Assembly (NCBI GenBank): GCA_029781865.1 | Contig: JAKOVW010000079.1 | Location: 1-64,000, forward strand | Source of the DNA: Bacteroidota bacterium | Lineage (GTDB): Bacteria > Bacteroidota > Bacteroidia > Chitinophagales > Saprospiraceae | Length of the DNA stretch: 64,000 bases | Direction: 5' to 3' | Part shown: piece after piece, positions 18,872 to 27,736 of the stretch | Numbering within the stretch: position 1 is the stretch's first letter | Layout of the letters: every line of letters starts with the position of its first letter | The notes under the pieces: model-generated | The model's input: the letters and a program-made list of their open reading frames with translations, nothing else | Told to the model about the DNA's origin: nothing | Databases searched by the model: none | Position numbers and translations under genes: made by a program

Positions 18872-18905
18872 CCTAAAGCCTAATAGCCTAAATACCTACA
18901 ACCTA
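18872..18905. repeat. Short degenerate CCTA repeat tract
   Basis: Five CCTA cores at 18872, 18879, 18887, 18895 and 18902, spaced 7-8 nt (CCTAAAG, CCTAATAG, CCTAAATA, CCTACAA, CCTAAAC). It lies in the 141-nt gap before the exonuclease gene. It resembles a decayed version of the TCCTAAC heptamers upstream of dnaG. Confidence 0.55.
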
Positions 18906-18919
18906 AACTGCTATCTTCC

Positions 18920-19465
18920 ATGAATTACATCATCCTAGATTTAGAAGCCACGTGTTGGAATCCGGATAGTTATCAATATCAACCGGAGATTATTGAGATT
19001 GGGGCTTGTTGGATAAATTCATATATGGAAATGAAGAAAACATTTTCTAAATTAGTCAGGCCGGTGTTCCAGCCTAATTTGTCATTGTACTGTAAACAGC
19101 TTACGGGAATTTCGCAGGAAGATTTAGATAAGTCAAAGTCATTTGATGTTGTTATCGAGCAGTTCATTGATTGGTGTGATATTTCAGATAGCGATACAAC
19201 CATGTTTGCCTGGGGTGCCAAAGACTATCAGATGCTTACTACCGATTGTATAGCGCATAAGATAGAATTGGATTGGCTTAATGCACTTGTAGATTTGAAA
19301 TCTCAATTTGCAAAAATAAAAGGGTTGCCCAAACCAATTGGTTTAGATAAGGCATTGCTCCTTGAAGGCATTGAATTTGAGGGAAGCCGTCACAGAGCAT
19401 TACCTGATGCGATCAATTTGTCTAAGTTGTTTGTCAAGTATTTTGAAGAATGGGAGAAAGTATGA
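18920..19465 (+). CDS. DEDDh 3'-5' exonuclease (ERI-1/KapD-like)
   Basis: A 181-residue exonuclease. Motif I is LDLEATCW with D7 and E9. Motif II Asp is in FAWGAKDYQM, and motif III is HRALPDAINL with the catalytic His and Asp. The pattern IIEIGACWI and the compact length fit the ERI-1/KapD group, which trims RNA or DNA 3' ends, rather than DnaQ epsilon. The gene is followed by selU on the same strand after 136 nt; no functional link is implied. Substrate unknown. Confidence 0.85.
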   Translation: MNYIILDLEATCWNPDSYQYQPEIIEIGACWINSYMEMKKTFSKLVRPVFQPNLSLYCKQLTGISQEDLDKSKSFDVVIEQFIDWCDISDSDTTMFAWGAKDYQMLTTDCIAHKIELDWLNALVDLKSQFAKIKGLPKPIGLDKALLLEGIEFEGSRHRALPDAINLSKLFVKYFEEWEKV

Positions 19466-19601
19466 GCTTTTAGAGTTATTAATAGATGCTGAATATCAAT
19501 TTTATTTTAATTTGCGTGATATACTGAACCATTCTGAATTCTGTCTTTTTTGAATACTGAATTCTATTGATAGGTTTCAGCTTTTCATTATTCCACAAAC
19601 T

Positions 19602-20639
19602 ATGACTTATAAAGAAATTAATACGGCCGAGCTACTTTCAATCCCCAATATTCCGGTTATTGATGTTCGGTCTCCTTCTGAGTTTAAAGCAGGTCATATA
19701 CCGGATGCGATGAATATGCCTCTTTTTACGGATCAGGAAAGAGAGCAGGTAGGAATCACCTATAAACAGAAGGGTAAACAAATTGCCACATTGCTGGGGC
19801 TTGAAATCGTTGGGCCCCGGTTGCGGAAAATGGTGGAACAAGCGAATCAATATGCCATTGATAATAAGCTTATTTTACACTGCTGGAGAGGAGGGCAGCG
19901 AAGCCGGAGTGTTGCCTGGTTGTTGCAAACCTCAGGCCTGGAAGTATTTGTACTGGCTAATGGATACAAAGCATTCAGACAATATATACACGATTATTTT
20001 GCCACGAAAGAATTCCGGTTTTTGGTTTTGGGAGGAAGGACCGGTTCTGCAAAAACCATCATATTGCGCACTATGATGAATTTGAATGAACAGTTGTTGG
20101 ATCTTGAAGGACTAGCACATCATAAAGGTTCTGCATTTGGTTGGATAGGGGAGCAGGAACAAGAAACCAATGAACAATTTGAGAATAATTTATTTCACGC
20201 TTTGTATAATCTGAATCCTCAAAAGATAATTTGGGTTGAAAATGAAAGCCGTATGATCGGCAGAAATTATATTCCGGAGACCCTTTGGCAGAAAATGAAA
20301 TTATCTCCCTTGATAAATATTGAGTTAAATATTCAGGACAGGTTAGATCATCTGGTAAGTTGTTATGATCTAAATGATCAGTTTGCCTTGATCCAATCCT
20401 TTGAAAAAATCAGCAAGCGACTGGGTCATGAAAACACAAAAAATGCTATTGATTTAATTAAGGAAAATAAATTTAAAGAAGCGGCATTAATTGCACTGAA
20501 GTATTACGATAAATGTTATGATTACAATCTGGAAGAAAACATCAGTCCGAAAATTTATACGATTCAGTTTGAAAACAAAAGTGTGTCTGAAATAGCAAGT
20601 GAATTAATCGAATTTAAAACAAAACATTTTGGAGAATAA
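19602..20639 (+). CDS. selU: tRNA 2-selenouridine synthase SelU/MnmH
   Basis: A 345-residue enzyme converting 2-thiouridine at the tRNA wobble position to 2-selenouridine through a geranylated intermediate, using selenophosphate. The N-terminal rhodanese domain contains the catalytic C94 in ILHCWRGGQRSRS. The C-terminal half has a P-loop-like GGRTGSAKT at about 144-152 and VENESRMIGR. The 3' end overlaps the start of selD by 11 nt, so selenophosphate supply and use are translationally coupled. Length is close to that of E. coli YbbB (364 aa). Confidence 0.94.
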   Translation: MTYKEINTAELLSIPNIPVIDVRSPSEFKAGHIPDAMNMPLFTDQEREQVGITYKQKGKQIATLLGLEIVGPRLRKMVEQANQYAIDNKLILHCWRGGQRSRSVAWLLQTSGLEVFVLANGYKAFRQYIHDYFATKEFRFLVLGGRTGSAKTIILRTMMNLNEQLLDLEGLAHHKGSAFGWIGEQEQETNEQFENNLFHALYNLNPQKIIWVENESRMIGRNYIPETLWQKMKLSPLINIELNIQDRLDHLVSCYDLNDQFALIQSFEKISKRLGHENTKNAIDLIKENKFKEAALIALKYYDKCYDYNLEENISPKIYTIQFENKSVSEIASELIEFKTKHFGE

Positions 20640-21678
20640 AATAGAAAACATCCGGTTGACACAATTTAGTCATGGGGCTGGATGTGGTTGTAAAATAGCC
20701 CCTGGAGTATTAGAGGAAATTCTCAAATCAACCAGTCAACAAAATTTTCCGGGATTGCTGGTTGGTTATGAACACAAGGATGATGCAGCAGTATTGGATC
20801 TTGGTGACGGGACGGCAATAATAAGTACAACTGATTTTTTTATGCCAATCGTAGATGATGCCTTCGATTTTGGAAGGATTGCATCTGTTAATGCCATTAG
20901 TGACATTTATGCAATGGGAGGTAAACCGTTGCTGGCGATTGGCATTTTGGGATGGCCTATTGATAAAATTTCGCCGGTATGGGCAGCAAAGATAATAGAA
21001 GGAGCCAAATTCGTTTGTGCAGAAGCCAAAATTCCTTTGGCCGGTGGTCATTCTATTGATAGTCCTGAACCGATCTTTGGATTGGCAGTGACTGGCCGGG
21101 TGGATGTAATTCACTTAAAGAAAAATGCTGGCGCCCGGGCAGGAGATCTGATCTATTTGACCAAAGGTCTAGGTGTCGGAATTCTAACTACAGCAGAAAA
21201 GAAAAGCATCCTCCAGTCAAATCACAGTGAACTTGCCAAAAATTCGATGCTTCGGTTGAATGAGATTGGAATGCATCTATCCAAATTTGACGAAGTCCAT
21301 GCTATGACGGATGTTACCGGCTTTGGACTTACCGGGCACTTGCTTGAAATCTGCGAAGCCTCTGAAGTTGACGCTCAAATTAATTATGTTAACTTACCGG
21401 TTCTGGATCCCTGTGTTTACGACTATATTGAGAAAGGGGCCATTCCCGGAGGGACGAACAGAAACTGGAAAAGCTACGGACAGAAGATAGCTCTCAGAGA
21501 TCCGTCCTGGTTTTCTCTGGTAGCTGATCCTCAAACCAGCGGTGGATTGTTGATTGCAATTGATCCTGAATTTAAACACGAGATGGAGCGGATTCTGACT
21601 GACCATAATTTAAATTCTAAACCAATAGGGACATTTGTTGAACGGACCGGAAAAGCAGAAAGAATTGTAATTAATTAG
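20629..21678 (+). CDS. selD: Selenide, water dikinase (selenophosphate synthetase)
   Basis: A 349-residue enzyme making selenophosphate from selenide and ATP. Catalytic residues are C19 and K22 in SHGAGCGCK, so this is a Cys form, not a selenoprotein. The AIRS-like ATP-binding core shows VDDAFDFGRIASVNAISDIYAMGG, LAGGHSID and DVTGFGLTGHLLE. The start is TTG at 20629, inside the selU coding end; the resulting N-terminus aligns with E. coli SelD up to the active site, and no in-frame ATG exists nearby. No selA, selB or tRNA-Sec is visible here, so the pair probably serves tRNA modification. Confidence 0.95.
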   Translation: MENKIENIRLTQFSHGAGCGCKIAPGVLEEILKSTSQQNFPGLLVGYEHKDDAAVLDLGDGTAIISTTDFFMPIVDDAFDFGRIASVNAISDIYAMGGKPLLAIGILGWPIDKISPVWAAKIIEGAKFVCAEAKIPLAGGHSIDSPEPIFGLAVTGRVDVIHLKKNAGARAGDLIYLTKGLGVGILTTAEKKSILQSNHSELAKNSMLRLNEIGMHLSKFDEVHAMTDVTGFGLTGHLLEICEASEVDAQINYVNLPVLDPCVYDYIEKGAIPGGTNRNWKSYGQKIALRDPSWFSLVADPQTSGGLLIAIDPEFKHEMERILTDHNLNSKPIGTFVERTGKAERIVIN

Positions 21679-22006
21679 GGCTGCAGGGATACTAAAACAA
21701 CAGCTTAACATAATATATATTATGGGAAAAAACCATTTTAAAAAGGCCGGATGGATTCTTTGAAAACGTCATGGGTCTTGGATGACATTAAGCTTCCGGC
21801 TTACGATGTCTATCAGGTAATACATTTTAAATGATAAAAGATATCGTAATCAATTATTGCCCAAACTATTCTTCTTGGATTTGCATCAAATTTACTATTT
21901 GGAGTGTCTACTAACTAGACTACTTTGTATTCATTAATTATTGCCTTAATTTTTTAAAATATCAAGGAATTATCCAAACCTGATTCCTAAACCATAAAAC
22001 ATCGAA
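21679..22006. other. 328-nt gap without recognisable gene
   Basis: The space between selD and the LRR gene is AT-rich and has stops in all frames at short intervals. The only visible structure is a short palindrome AATATATATT near 21713. No convincing promoter, terminator or RNA gene was found. Confidence 0.5.
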
Positions 22007-24709
22007 ATGAAATTTATTTACTTATATCTTTTATTATTGTTAAGTAATACTTCCAAAACCCAGGTTATTGATTTTCCAGATTCTAATTTCAAAGCAAGGT
22101 TATTATCTTCTCATTTTTCGTTTATTGCAATGGATATTAACGGAAATTATATGACCATTGATGCGAATGGTAATGGGAAAATTGAGCAATCTGAAGCAAG
22201 TCAAGTTTACATGCTAGACGTTTCAAGTTCGACAATAAGTGATTTATCGGGAATTGAATATTTTTATAATCTTACTAACCTAAATTGCCAGGAGAACAAC
22301 TTAACAAGCATTGATCTCTCCGCATTAACTAATCTCACGAGATTAGTTTGCAATTTTAATAAATTAACTAGTTTAGACCTTAATGCATTGACAAATCTTA
22401 CCGACCTGTATTGTTCTTCTAATAGTTTGACAAGTTTAGACCTTAAGGGGTTATTGAAACTTTCTTACTTTGAATGTGCGGAAAATAAATTGACCACATT
22501 GGATCTTAGTGGATTGACCAACCTCAAAAAGGTGTTTTGTACGTTTAATAGTTTGACTACTTTGAATCTGACTGGATTAACGAGTCTTTGGTTCATACAT
22601 TGTGCTGATAATTTACTAACTACTATTGACCTTAACGGATTAATAAATCTACAATATCTAATTTGTTATAGTAACCGGATCAATTCCCTTCCGCTGAGCG
22701 ACTTACCAAGCCTTCAGGTTCTTGAATGCTCTGGAAACAATTTGATCAATCTTAATTTTACCGGAGTAACAAGTCTTAGAAAACTTGAGTGCGCAGTAAA
22801 TAAAATGGTAAGTTTAGATGTCTCAGGATTAACAAATCTTGTCACTTTGATTTGTGGTAGCAATAGTTTAACCAGCTTAAATATTCAAGGAGTAATCAAT
22901 CTTAAGGAATTGGATTGCAGAAATAGCCAATTAATAGGAATAGACTTTTTTGGACTAAAATACCTTACACATTTAACGTGTGACAATTGCAAATTAACAA
23001 GCTTAAATATTTCTGGTTTGAATAATCTTGTCTCATTGGTTTGTGATAAGAATAGTTTAATAAACTTAGACTTGTCAGGATTAAAAAATCTAACTAGGCT
23101 GAGTTGCTCTAAGAATAAATTGACCAGTTTAGATTTAAATGATGATACTCTTCTTAATACTTTAGATTGTAGCTATAATGACCTGAAATATCTGTTTATT
23201 AAAAACGGAATCAATGAAGTCGCTATTGATTTTTCTTCAAATCCAAATTTATCTTACATATGTGCTGATGATATTCAATTAAAAAGTATTAATGATCTGA
23301 TAAAAACCTATGGCTATATCAATTGCCATGTCAATACATATTGTTCTTTTAATCCTGGTGGATCCTTTTATACAATTCAAGGCAATATAAAGTACGATTA
23401 TAATTCCAACAGTTGTGATACATTAGATCGTGATGTATCCAATCTTATTTTCAACATTACAAATGGTACTAATAATGGTAAATTCATTTCTAATCAAATA
23501 GGTTTTTATTCCATACCATTAAGTGCGGACTTTTATTCTATAACTCCAGTTCTTGAAAATCCTAACTATTTTAAAATAACTCCACCCAATCTCAATGTTT
23601 CATTTCCGACTCAACCTAGTCCATATATTCAGGATTTCTGTTTAGCTGCTACTGGAATACATCCTGATGTGCAGGTTAAAATAATACCAATCTCTGCAGC
23701 TCGTCCAGGTTTTGATGCCATTTACCATATTATTTATTCTAATTATGGCACAGAGGTTGAAAAAGGTTCAATTGTATTTAATTTTCAAGATGATATTTTG
23801 GATTATATTTCTTCAAGCCCGAATTTAGATAATCAAACATTCGGCACACTTTCTTGGAATTTTACAAATTTGATACCATTTGAAACCAGAAAAATAGAAT
23901 TAAAATTAAATATTAATACACCAATGGAAATCCCTCCAGTTAATGTTGGTGATATTTTGAAATTTGACGCATTAATAGCTTCTTCTAATATTGATGAAAA
24001 GCCAAATGATAATTTATTTTCATTAAGACAAAGTGTTGTTGGAGCTGTAGATCCAAATGACAAGACTTGTCTTGAAGGTGAAACATTCTCAACCAACTTG
24101 ATTGGAGAATATATTCACTATATGATAAGATTTGAAAATATCGGTACTTATGCAGCAACGAATATTGTAGTAAAAGATATTATTGATACTAGCAAATTTG
24201 AAATTTCGACACTTTCAATTGTTTATGGAAGCCATACTTTTTATACACGCATCAAAAGCAATATCGTTGAATTTATTTTCGAAGAAATTAACTTGCCTTT
24301 TGACATAGATTCTAAAGATGGCTTTGTGATTTTCAAAATAAAGACAAAACCGAATTTAAAAGCTGGGGACACAATTAGTAATCTTGCTCAAATCTATTTT
24401 GATTATAATCGCCCTATTGCAACAAATAATTTTTCTTCAAGTTTTCAAACCGCAACTTCGATTAGTGATTTCGATATTGAAAATGAATTTTCAATTTACC
24501 CAAACCCTGTCAAGAATGAATTGAATTTCAAATTAAATGCAAGGTTACAAGTGAAATCGATTAAAATTTACAACACTTTGGGTCAAGTGGTACTAGTAAA
24601 ATCGAATGTCGTGAATGTGATTGATGTTACCAGCTTACAAAGAGGTAATTATTATCTTCAGATCAATACAGAAAAAGCCAGCTTCGGATCTCATTTTACA
24701 AAAAAGTAA
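22007..24709 (+). CDS. Secreted leucine-rich repeat protein with EF-hand loop, DUF7619-like region and type A T9SS sorting domain
   Basis: A 900-residue surface or secreted protein. A signal peptide (1-18) is followed by a perfect 12-residue calcium-binding loop at residues 52-63 (DANGNGKIEQSE). About 15 leucine-rich repeats of exactly 21 residues follow (roughly 85-400), consensus LTNLxxLxCxxNxLTSLDLSG, with a Cys at the same place in every repeat. After a linker comes a beta-rich, repeat-domain-like region and a DUF7619-type segment beginning DPNDKTCLEGE (about 685-810). The C-terminal 80 residues are a type A sorting domain (FSIYPNPVKNELNF ... NTLGQVV ... GNYYLQI), so export by the T9SS is expected. 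The ligand is unknown. Adhesion or interaction role is inferred. Confidence 0.9.
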   Translation: MKFIYLYLLLLLSNTSKTQVIDFPDSNFKARLLSSHFSFIAMDINGNYMTIDANGNGKIEQSEASQVYMLDVSSSTISDLSGIEYFYNLTNLNCQENNLTSIDLSALTNLTRLVCNFNKLTSLDLNALTNLTDLYCSSNSLTSLDLKGLLKLSYFECAENKLTTLDLSGLTNLKKVFCTFNSLTTLNLTGLTSLWFIHCADNLLTTIDLNGLINLQYLICYSNRINSLPLSDLPSLQVLECSGNNLINLNFTGVTSLRKLECAVNKMVSLDVSGLTNLVTLICGSNSLTSLNIQGVINLKELDCRNSQLIGIDFFGLKYLTHLTCDNCKLTSLNISGLNNLVSLVCDKNSLINLDLSGLKNLTRLSCSKNKLTSLDLNDDTLLNTLDCSYNDLKYLFIKNGINEVAIDFSSNPNLSYICADDIQLKSINDLIKTYGYINCHVNTYCSFNPGGSFYTIQGNIKYDYNSNSCDTLDRDVSNLIFNITNGTNNGKFISNQIGFYSIPLSADFYSITPVLENPNYFKITPPNLNVSFPTQPSPYIQDFCLAATGIHPDVQVKIIPISAARPGFDAIYHIIYSNYGTEVEKGSIVFNFQDDILDYISSSPNLDNQTFGTLSWNFTNLIPFETRKIELKLNINTPMEIPPVNVGDILKFDALIASSNIDEKPNDNLFSLRQSVVGAVDPNDKTCLEGETFSTNLIGEYIHYMIRFENIGTYAATNIVVKDIIDTSKFEISTLSIVYGSHTFYTRIKSNIVEFIFEEINLPFDIDSKDGFVIFKIKTKPNLKAGDTISNLAQIYFDYNRPIATNNFSSSFQTATSISDFDIENEFSIYPNPVKNELNFKLNARLQVKSIKIYNTLGQVVLVKSNVVNVIDVTSLQRGNYYLQINTEKASFGSHFTKK

Positions 24710-24834
24710 TTTGTTTGGTGTCACTTTGAAAATAAAAATCGATTTCAAAAAAAACCGACCACCACCTGCATGATGGCCGTCAATCCGAAAGGATCTAAGA
24801 AAACCATCTCATGAACATGTATGAACCTAAGTTG

Positions 24835-25122
24835 CTATTCCTTTTTATCAGTCTTTAAAAATTTTTCATCTCCGTAGGATTGGCTTGTAGCAAAGCGTAA
24901 AACTTTTGTGATCTCCCCTATCACCATAGTGATAGCACCCCAAGTTGCATTTCCGGCGAGGCAGATATGCACAATGTTGCAAAGATTTTGAATCATCTCT
25001 GCATTGACCACGATATTCCATGCACCAAATGCAGTTAACAGCCATCCAAGGATGAGTGTTTTTTGACCACATAATATTTTATTGAGTAAAAGTTGAGCGG
25101 CCCAGGAGTATAATTTATTCAT
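24835..25122 (-). CDS. Small two-span membrane protein, holin-like in layout
   Basis: A 95-residue protein that I do not recognise. It has two hydrophobic segments (about residues 20-38 and 55-70) separated by a short loop and ends in a charged Lys/Asp/Glu tail (GDEKFLKTDKKE). Size and layout resemble phage holins but no specific family motif is seen. Directly upstream on the same strand is a start-less reading frame, which raises the possibility that both are remnants of a mobile or phage-derived unit. Coding status is moderately likely. Confidence 0.5.
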   Translation of the reverse strand: MNKLYSWAAQLLLNKILCGQKTLILGWLLTAFGAWNIVVNAEMIQNLCNIVHICLAGNATWGAITMVIGEITKVLRFATSQSYGDEKFLKTDKKE

Positions 25123-25140
25123 AATAAAAAGTTTTTTATT

Positions 25141-25425
25141 TTATACTGGTAAATTGTATTGATCCCAAAAGTTGGTGTCCATGTAGTCCGGTACATTTGT
25201 TTTATAAAAAATTCCTCCCGGTTCCCAAAGTGTTTTTGCAAATCCATATGCACCTATTGCATACTGGACCCATTGTTGCCATTCGGGAGAATTTCTGTTT
25301 GGTATGAAGTTGGTTCCGTTTTGCTGTTGGAATTGTCTAAGAAGGCGGGCGTATTCTTCCTTTCGTTTTTTATCCTGGTAATTAATCCAGAAGAAAATTC
25401 CTAAGTAAGTGCCACATTGCCTGAA
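25141..25425 (-). pseudogene. Open frame without start codon, possible gene remnant
   Basis: On the minus strand a frame runs without stop from 25425 to a TAA at 25141 (94 codons), but it contains no ATG, GTG or TTG near its beginning. The translation is protein-like, with a hydrophobic start (GTYLGIFFWINYQDKKRK), then aromatic- and Asn/Gln-rich segments (SPEWQQWVQYAIGAYGFAK; DTNFWDQYNLPV). It ends 19 nt before the small membrane protein gene on the same strand. It looks like the 3' part of a gene whose 5' end was lost. It could alternatively be a real small gene with an unusual start. Family not recognised. Confidence 0.45.
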
Positions 25426-25561
25426 TTATTTTGATGAAAATAAATCTACTTGTCTTGTTTTATTCAGTATATATTCAAATATTGCATTAATATTGCTACC
25501 CGTTAAACAGAGGATGCCGAAAATCTGAATCAAGAGTAGGCAAAACCATAAATAATTATAA

Positions 25562-25999
25562 ATGAAAAATTTTATGTATCTTTTTGCTGTAGCAGCATTT
25601 TTACTTTGCACGATTCAATCTGCAAATGCTCAAAACAATTCAGGCCATGTGTTTCATGTGAATACCTCTTATATGGTGACTGGTCAGGATAGCGCGTCCA
25701 GAGCGGAAAGAGATGCCATGCTTCAGGAGTATTTTACTAAAGTTACGATGAAAAATGAATTTGTGATTCATCAGGATAACCTGGTTCACTTTTATACGGA
25801 TGATAGCCGCGAATTTGTAACGGTTACGGAGTATGCCAGCTGGGGTGATATCATGAAAGCCGCTGACCGCGATGAGGAATTAGAAAAACAAGCATGGCCT
25901 GATACCAAAAAACGGGAGGCTTTTCTTAAAAAAATGAATGCAAATTTTACGTATCATAAAGATGCCATTTATCATGGCTTGAAGGGACAATCGAAATAG
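25562..25999 (+). CDS. Small secreted protein of unknown function
   Basis: A 145-residue protein with a strong Sec signal peptide (1-24, ending QSANAQ). The mature part is about 120 residues with the alternation expected for a dimeric alpha-beta barrel (HVFHVNTSYMV ... LVHFYTDDSREFVTVTEYASWGDIMKA), followed by a helical, charged C-terminus. No family is recognised with confidence. It is a single-gene unit: a strong intrinsic terminator follows 24 nt after the stop. Confidence 0.75.
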   Translation: MKNFMYLFAVAAFLLCTIQSANAQNNSGHVFHVNTSYMVTGQDSASRAERDAMLQEYFTKVTMKNEFVIHQDNLVHFYTDDSREFVTVTEYASWGDIMKAADRDEELEKQAWPDTKKREAFLKKMNANFTYHKDAIYHGLKGQSK

Positions 26000-26023
26000 T
26001 TTATAAGTAATATCAACTTATTA

Positions 26024-26054
26024 GAAGCCGGAGAATCATATTCTTCGGCTTTTT
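26024..26054 (+). terminator. Intrinsic terminator after the secreted-protein gene
   Basis: AAGCCGGAGAAT (26025-26036), loop CAT, ATTCTTCGGCTT (26040-26051) form a 12-bp stem with one G-T pair, followed by a T run. This is a textbook rho-independent terminator for the gene ending at 25999. Confidence 0.85.
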
Positions 26055-26237
26055 GATTTTTATAACGCATGTAATTACCAATAACTGAGTTGCATTCCAT
26101 CTTGATATTCTTATTGGAAAAATCATCTTTACCAATGAATTGATCAATATCATTTCTTATTCTGATTGCAATCAGCTCATTTAAAATTTCTGAATATTAA
26201 TTTTCTAGATTAAAATTTAGTACAATTTTGTTGATAT

Positions 26238-26924
26238 ATGGAAACCTTAATTGCAGTGCATTCCGATTCTTCCAAAATGTTGTTGTTAAAGAAAATCTTA
26301 CTTACTTGTGGGATTATTTCCTCTGTTTACTATATTGCTTTAAATATTATTATACCGCTGCAGGATCCTGAGTATAATGTTGTTTCTCAAACGGTAAGCG
26401 AGTTATCGGCAATTGATGCTCCCACGAGATCCATGTGGGTTTTTCTTTGTACGTTTTATTCTTTTTTTATTCTCGCGTTTGGATGGGGAGTCTGGATGGT
26501 ATCGGATGCTAACAAATGGTTGGGATATATTGCAAAATTGCTATTTGTTTATGGAGTGAGTGGATTTTTCTGGCCACCAATGCACTTAAGGTCGATACTG
26601 GCTTCAGGAGGAGGTACGATATCTGATACCCTGCATATAGCTTTCGCAATGGGAACCGTATTCCTTATGATATTGATGATTGGTTTTGGTGCTGCCGCAT
26701 TGGGAAAAGTCTTTCGCTACTTCTCTATCACTACCCTATTACTGCTCTTTACTTTTGGCATACTTACCGGTTTAGAAAGTCCGGGAGTGCCTAAAGATTT
26801 ACCTACTCCAATGATCGGGGTTTGGGAAAGAATCAACATTGGGGTTTTCCTGATCTGGGTTATTGTACTGGCTCTTATTTTGTTGCGAACAAGAACCAAA
26901 CAAAATGGAATAACGCACAAATAA
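26238..26924 (+). CDS. DUF998-family integral membrane protein
   Basis: A 228-residue protein with about six membrane spans. The extracytoplasmic motif TVSELSAIDAPTRSMW after the first span, and the placement of spans, fit DUF998. The family's function is unknown. The next gene, a flavodoxin-like protein, starts 46 nt downstream on the same strand and may be co-transcribed. No catalytic motif is apparent. Confidence 0.75.
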   Translation: METLIAVHSDSSKMLLLKKILLTCGIISSVYYIALNIIIPLQDPEYNVVSQTVSELSAIDAPTRSMWVFLCTFYSFFILAFGWGVWMVSDANKWLGYIAKLLFVYGVSGFFWPPMHLRSILASGGGTISDTLHIAFAMGTVFLMILMIGFGAAALGKVFRYFSITTLLLLFTFGILTGLESPGVPKDLPTPMIGVWERINIGVFLIWVIVLALILLRTRTKQNGITHK

Positions 26925-26970
26925 TAACAGTCTATCAATTGAAGCATCAATTAAATATATAAACTAAACG

Positions 26971-27501
26971 ATGAATACACTCATTATTTCCTATTCTCTC
27001 ACAGGAAACAATCAAGCTCTTGCCAAACGTTTGGCTGCGGAGTTACATGCACAACATATCGTCATTACCGAACCCAAACCAAGAACTATACTTGCTATAT
27101 TTCTGGATGTTCTATTTAATCGAACTCCTAAAATCGATCCGATCCCCACAAGCGTAAATCCCAATGATATGGTGATATTTATAGGGCCAGTATGGATGGG
27201 TCAGATTGCCACTCCTTTGCGAGCCTGCTTTAAGCAATTTAAGCATAAAGTCCTGAAATATGCATTCATTTCAATAAGCGGAGGAGCTGATGGTGACAAT
27301 ACTAAATTAGGTGATGAGTTGATTAAAAGAACTGGCGTTCAACCTGCAGCTATGATTGATCTTCATATTGCGGATCTATTGCCGTCAAATCCAAGGCCTC
27401 AACGAAAAGAAACTTCTGCGTATCGTTTAAATGGCAAAGATCTGGATAAACTTATGGAAACGATCAAGCTTAAATTAAGTCAGCTCGACTTGAACAAATA
27501 A
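26971..27501 (+). CDS. Flavodoxin-family protein
   Basis: A 176-residue soluble protein. The N-terminus TLIISYSLTGNNQALAKRLA is the FMN phosphate-binding loop of flavodoxins, and VIFIGPVWMGQIATPLRAC and FISISGGADGDN form the other FMN-contacting loops. Length and loops match the 'flavodoxin family protein' group, which acts as an electron carrier or small NAD(P)H oxidoreductase. It lies 46 nt after the DUF998 membrane protein. The redox partner is unknown. Confidence 0.85.
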   Translation: MNTLIISYSLTGNNQALAKRLAAELHAQHIVITEPKPRTILAIFLDVLFNRTPKIDPIPTSVNPNDMVIFIGPVWMGQIATPLRACFKQFKHKVLKYAFISISGGADGDNTKLGDELIKRTGVQPAAMIDLHIADLLPSNPRPQRKETSAYRLNGKDLDKLMETIKLKLSQLDLNK

Positions 27502-27736
27502 ATGCGCATTGCATAAATTGTTCACACCTATTTGTATTTTGCTTTATCATTCATATTGAAAATAATTGTTGTGTTATTCAAAGTATATTTTTCCACATAA
27601 GTGTTCTTATGCTTTCCGTGTCAGCATTATATAGACTTTAATACAAAAACTATTGAATTTATAGGAAAATGACTGGTCCGTTTTTCAGGGATTTTTGACA
27701 GAAGACAATGATTGTTTATATTTATGACTGATTCTG

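Noticed and set aside
25426-25611. 61-codon minus-strand frame upstream of the start-less ORF
   Set aside because: It overlaps the start and signal peptide of the real plus-strand secreted-protein gene and does not join the start-less frame.
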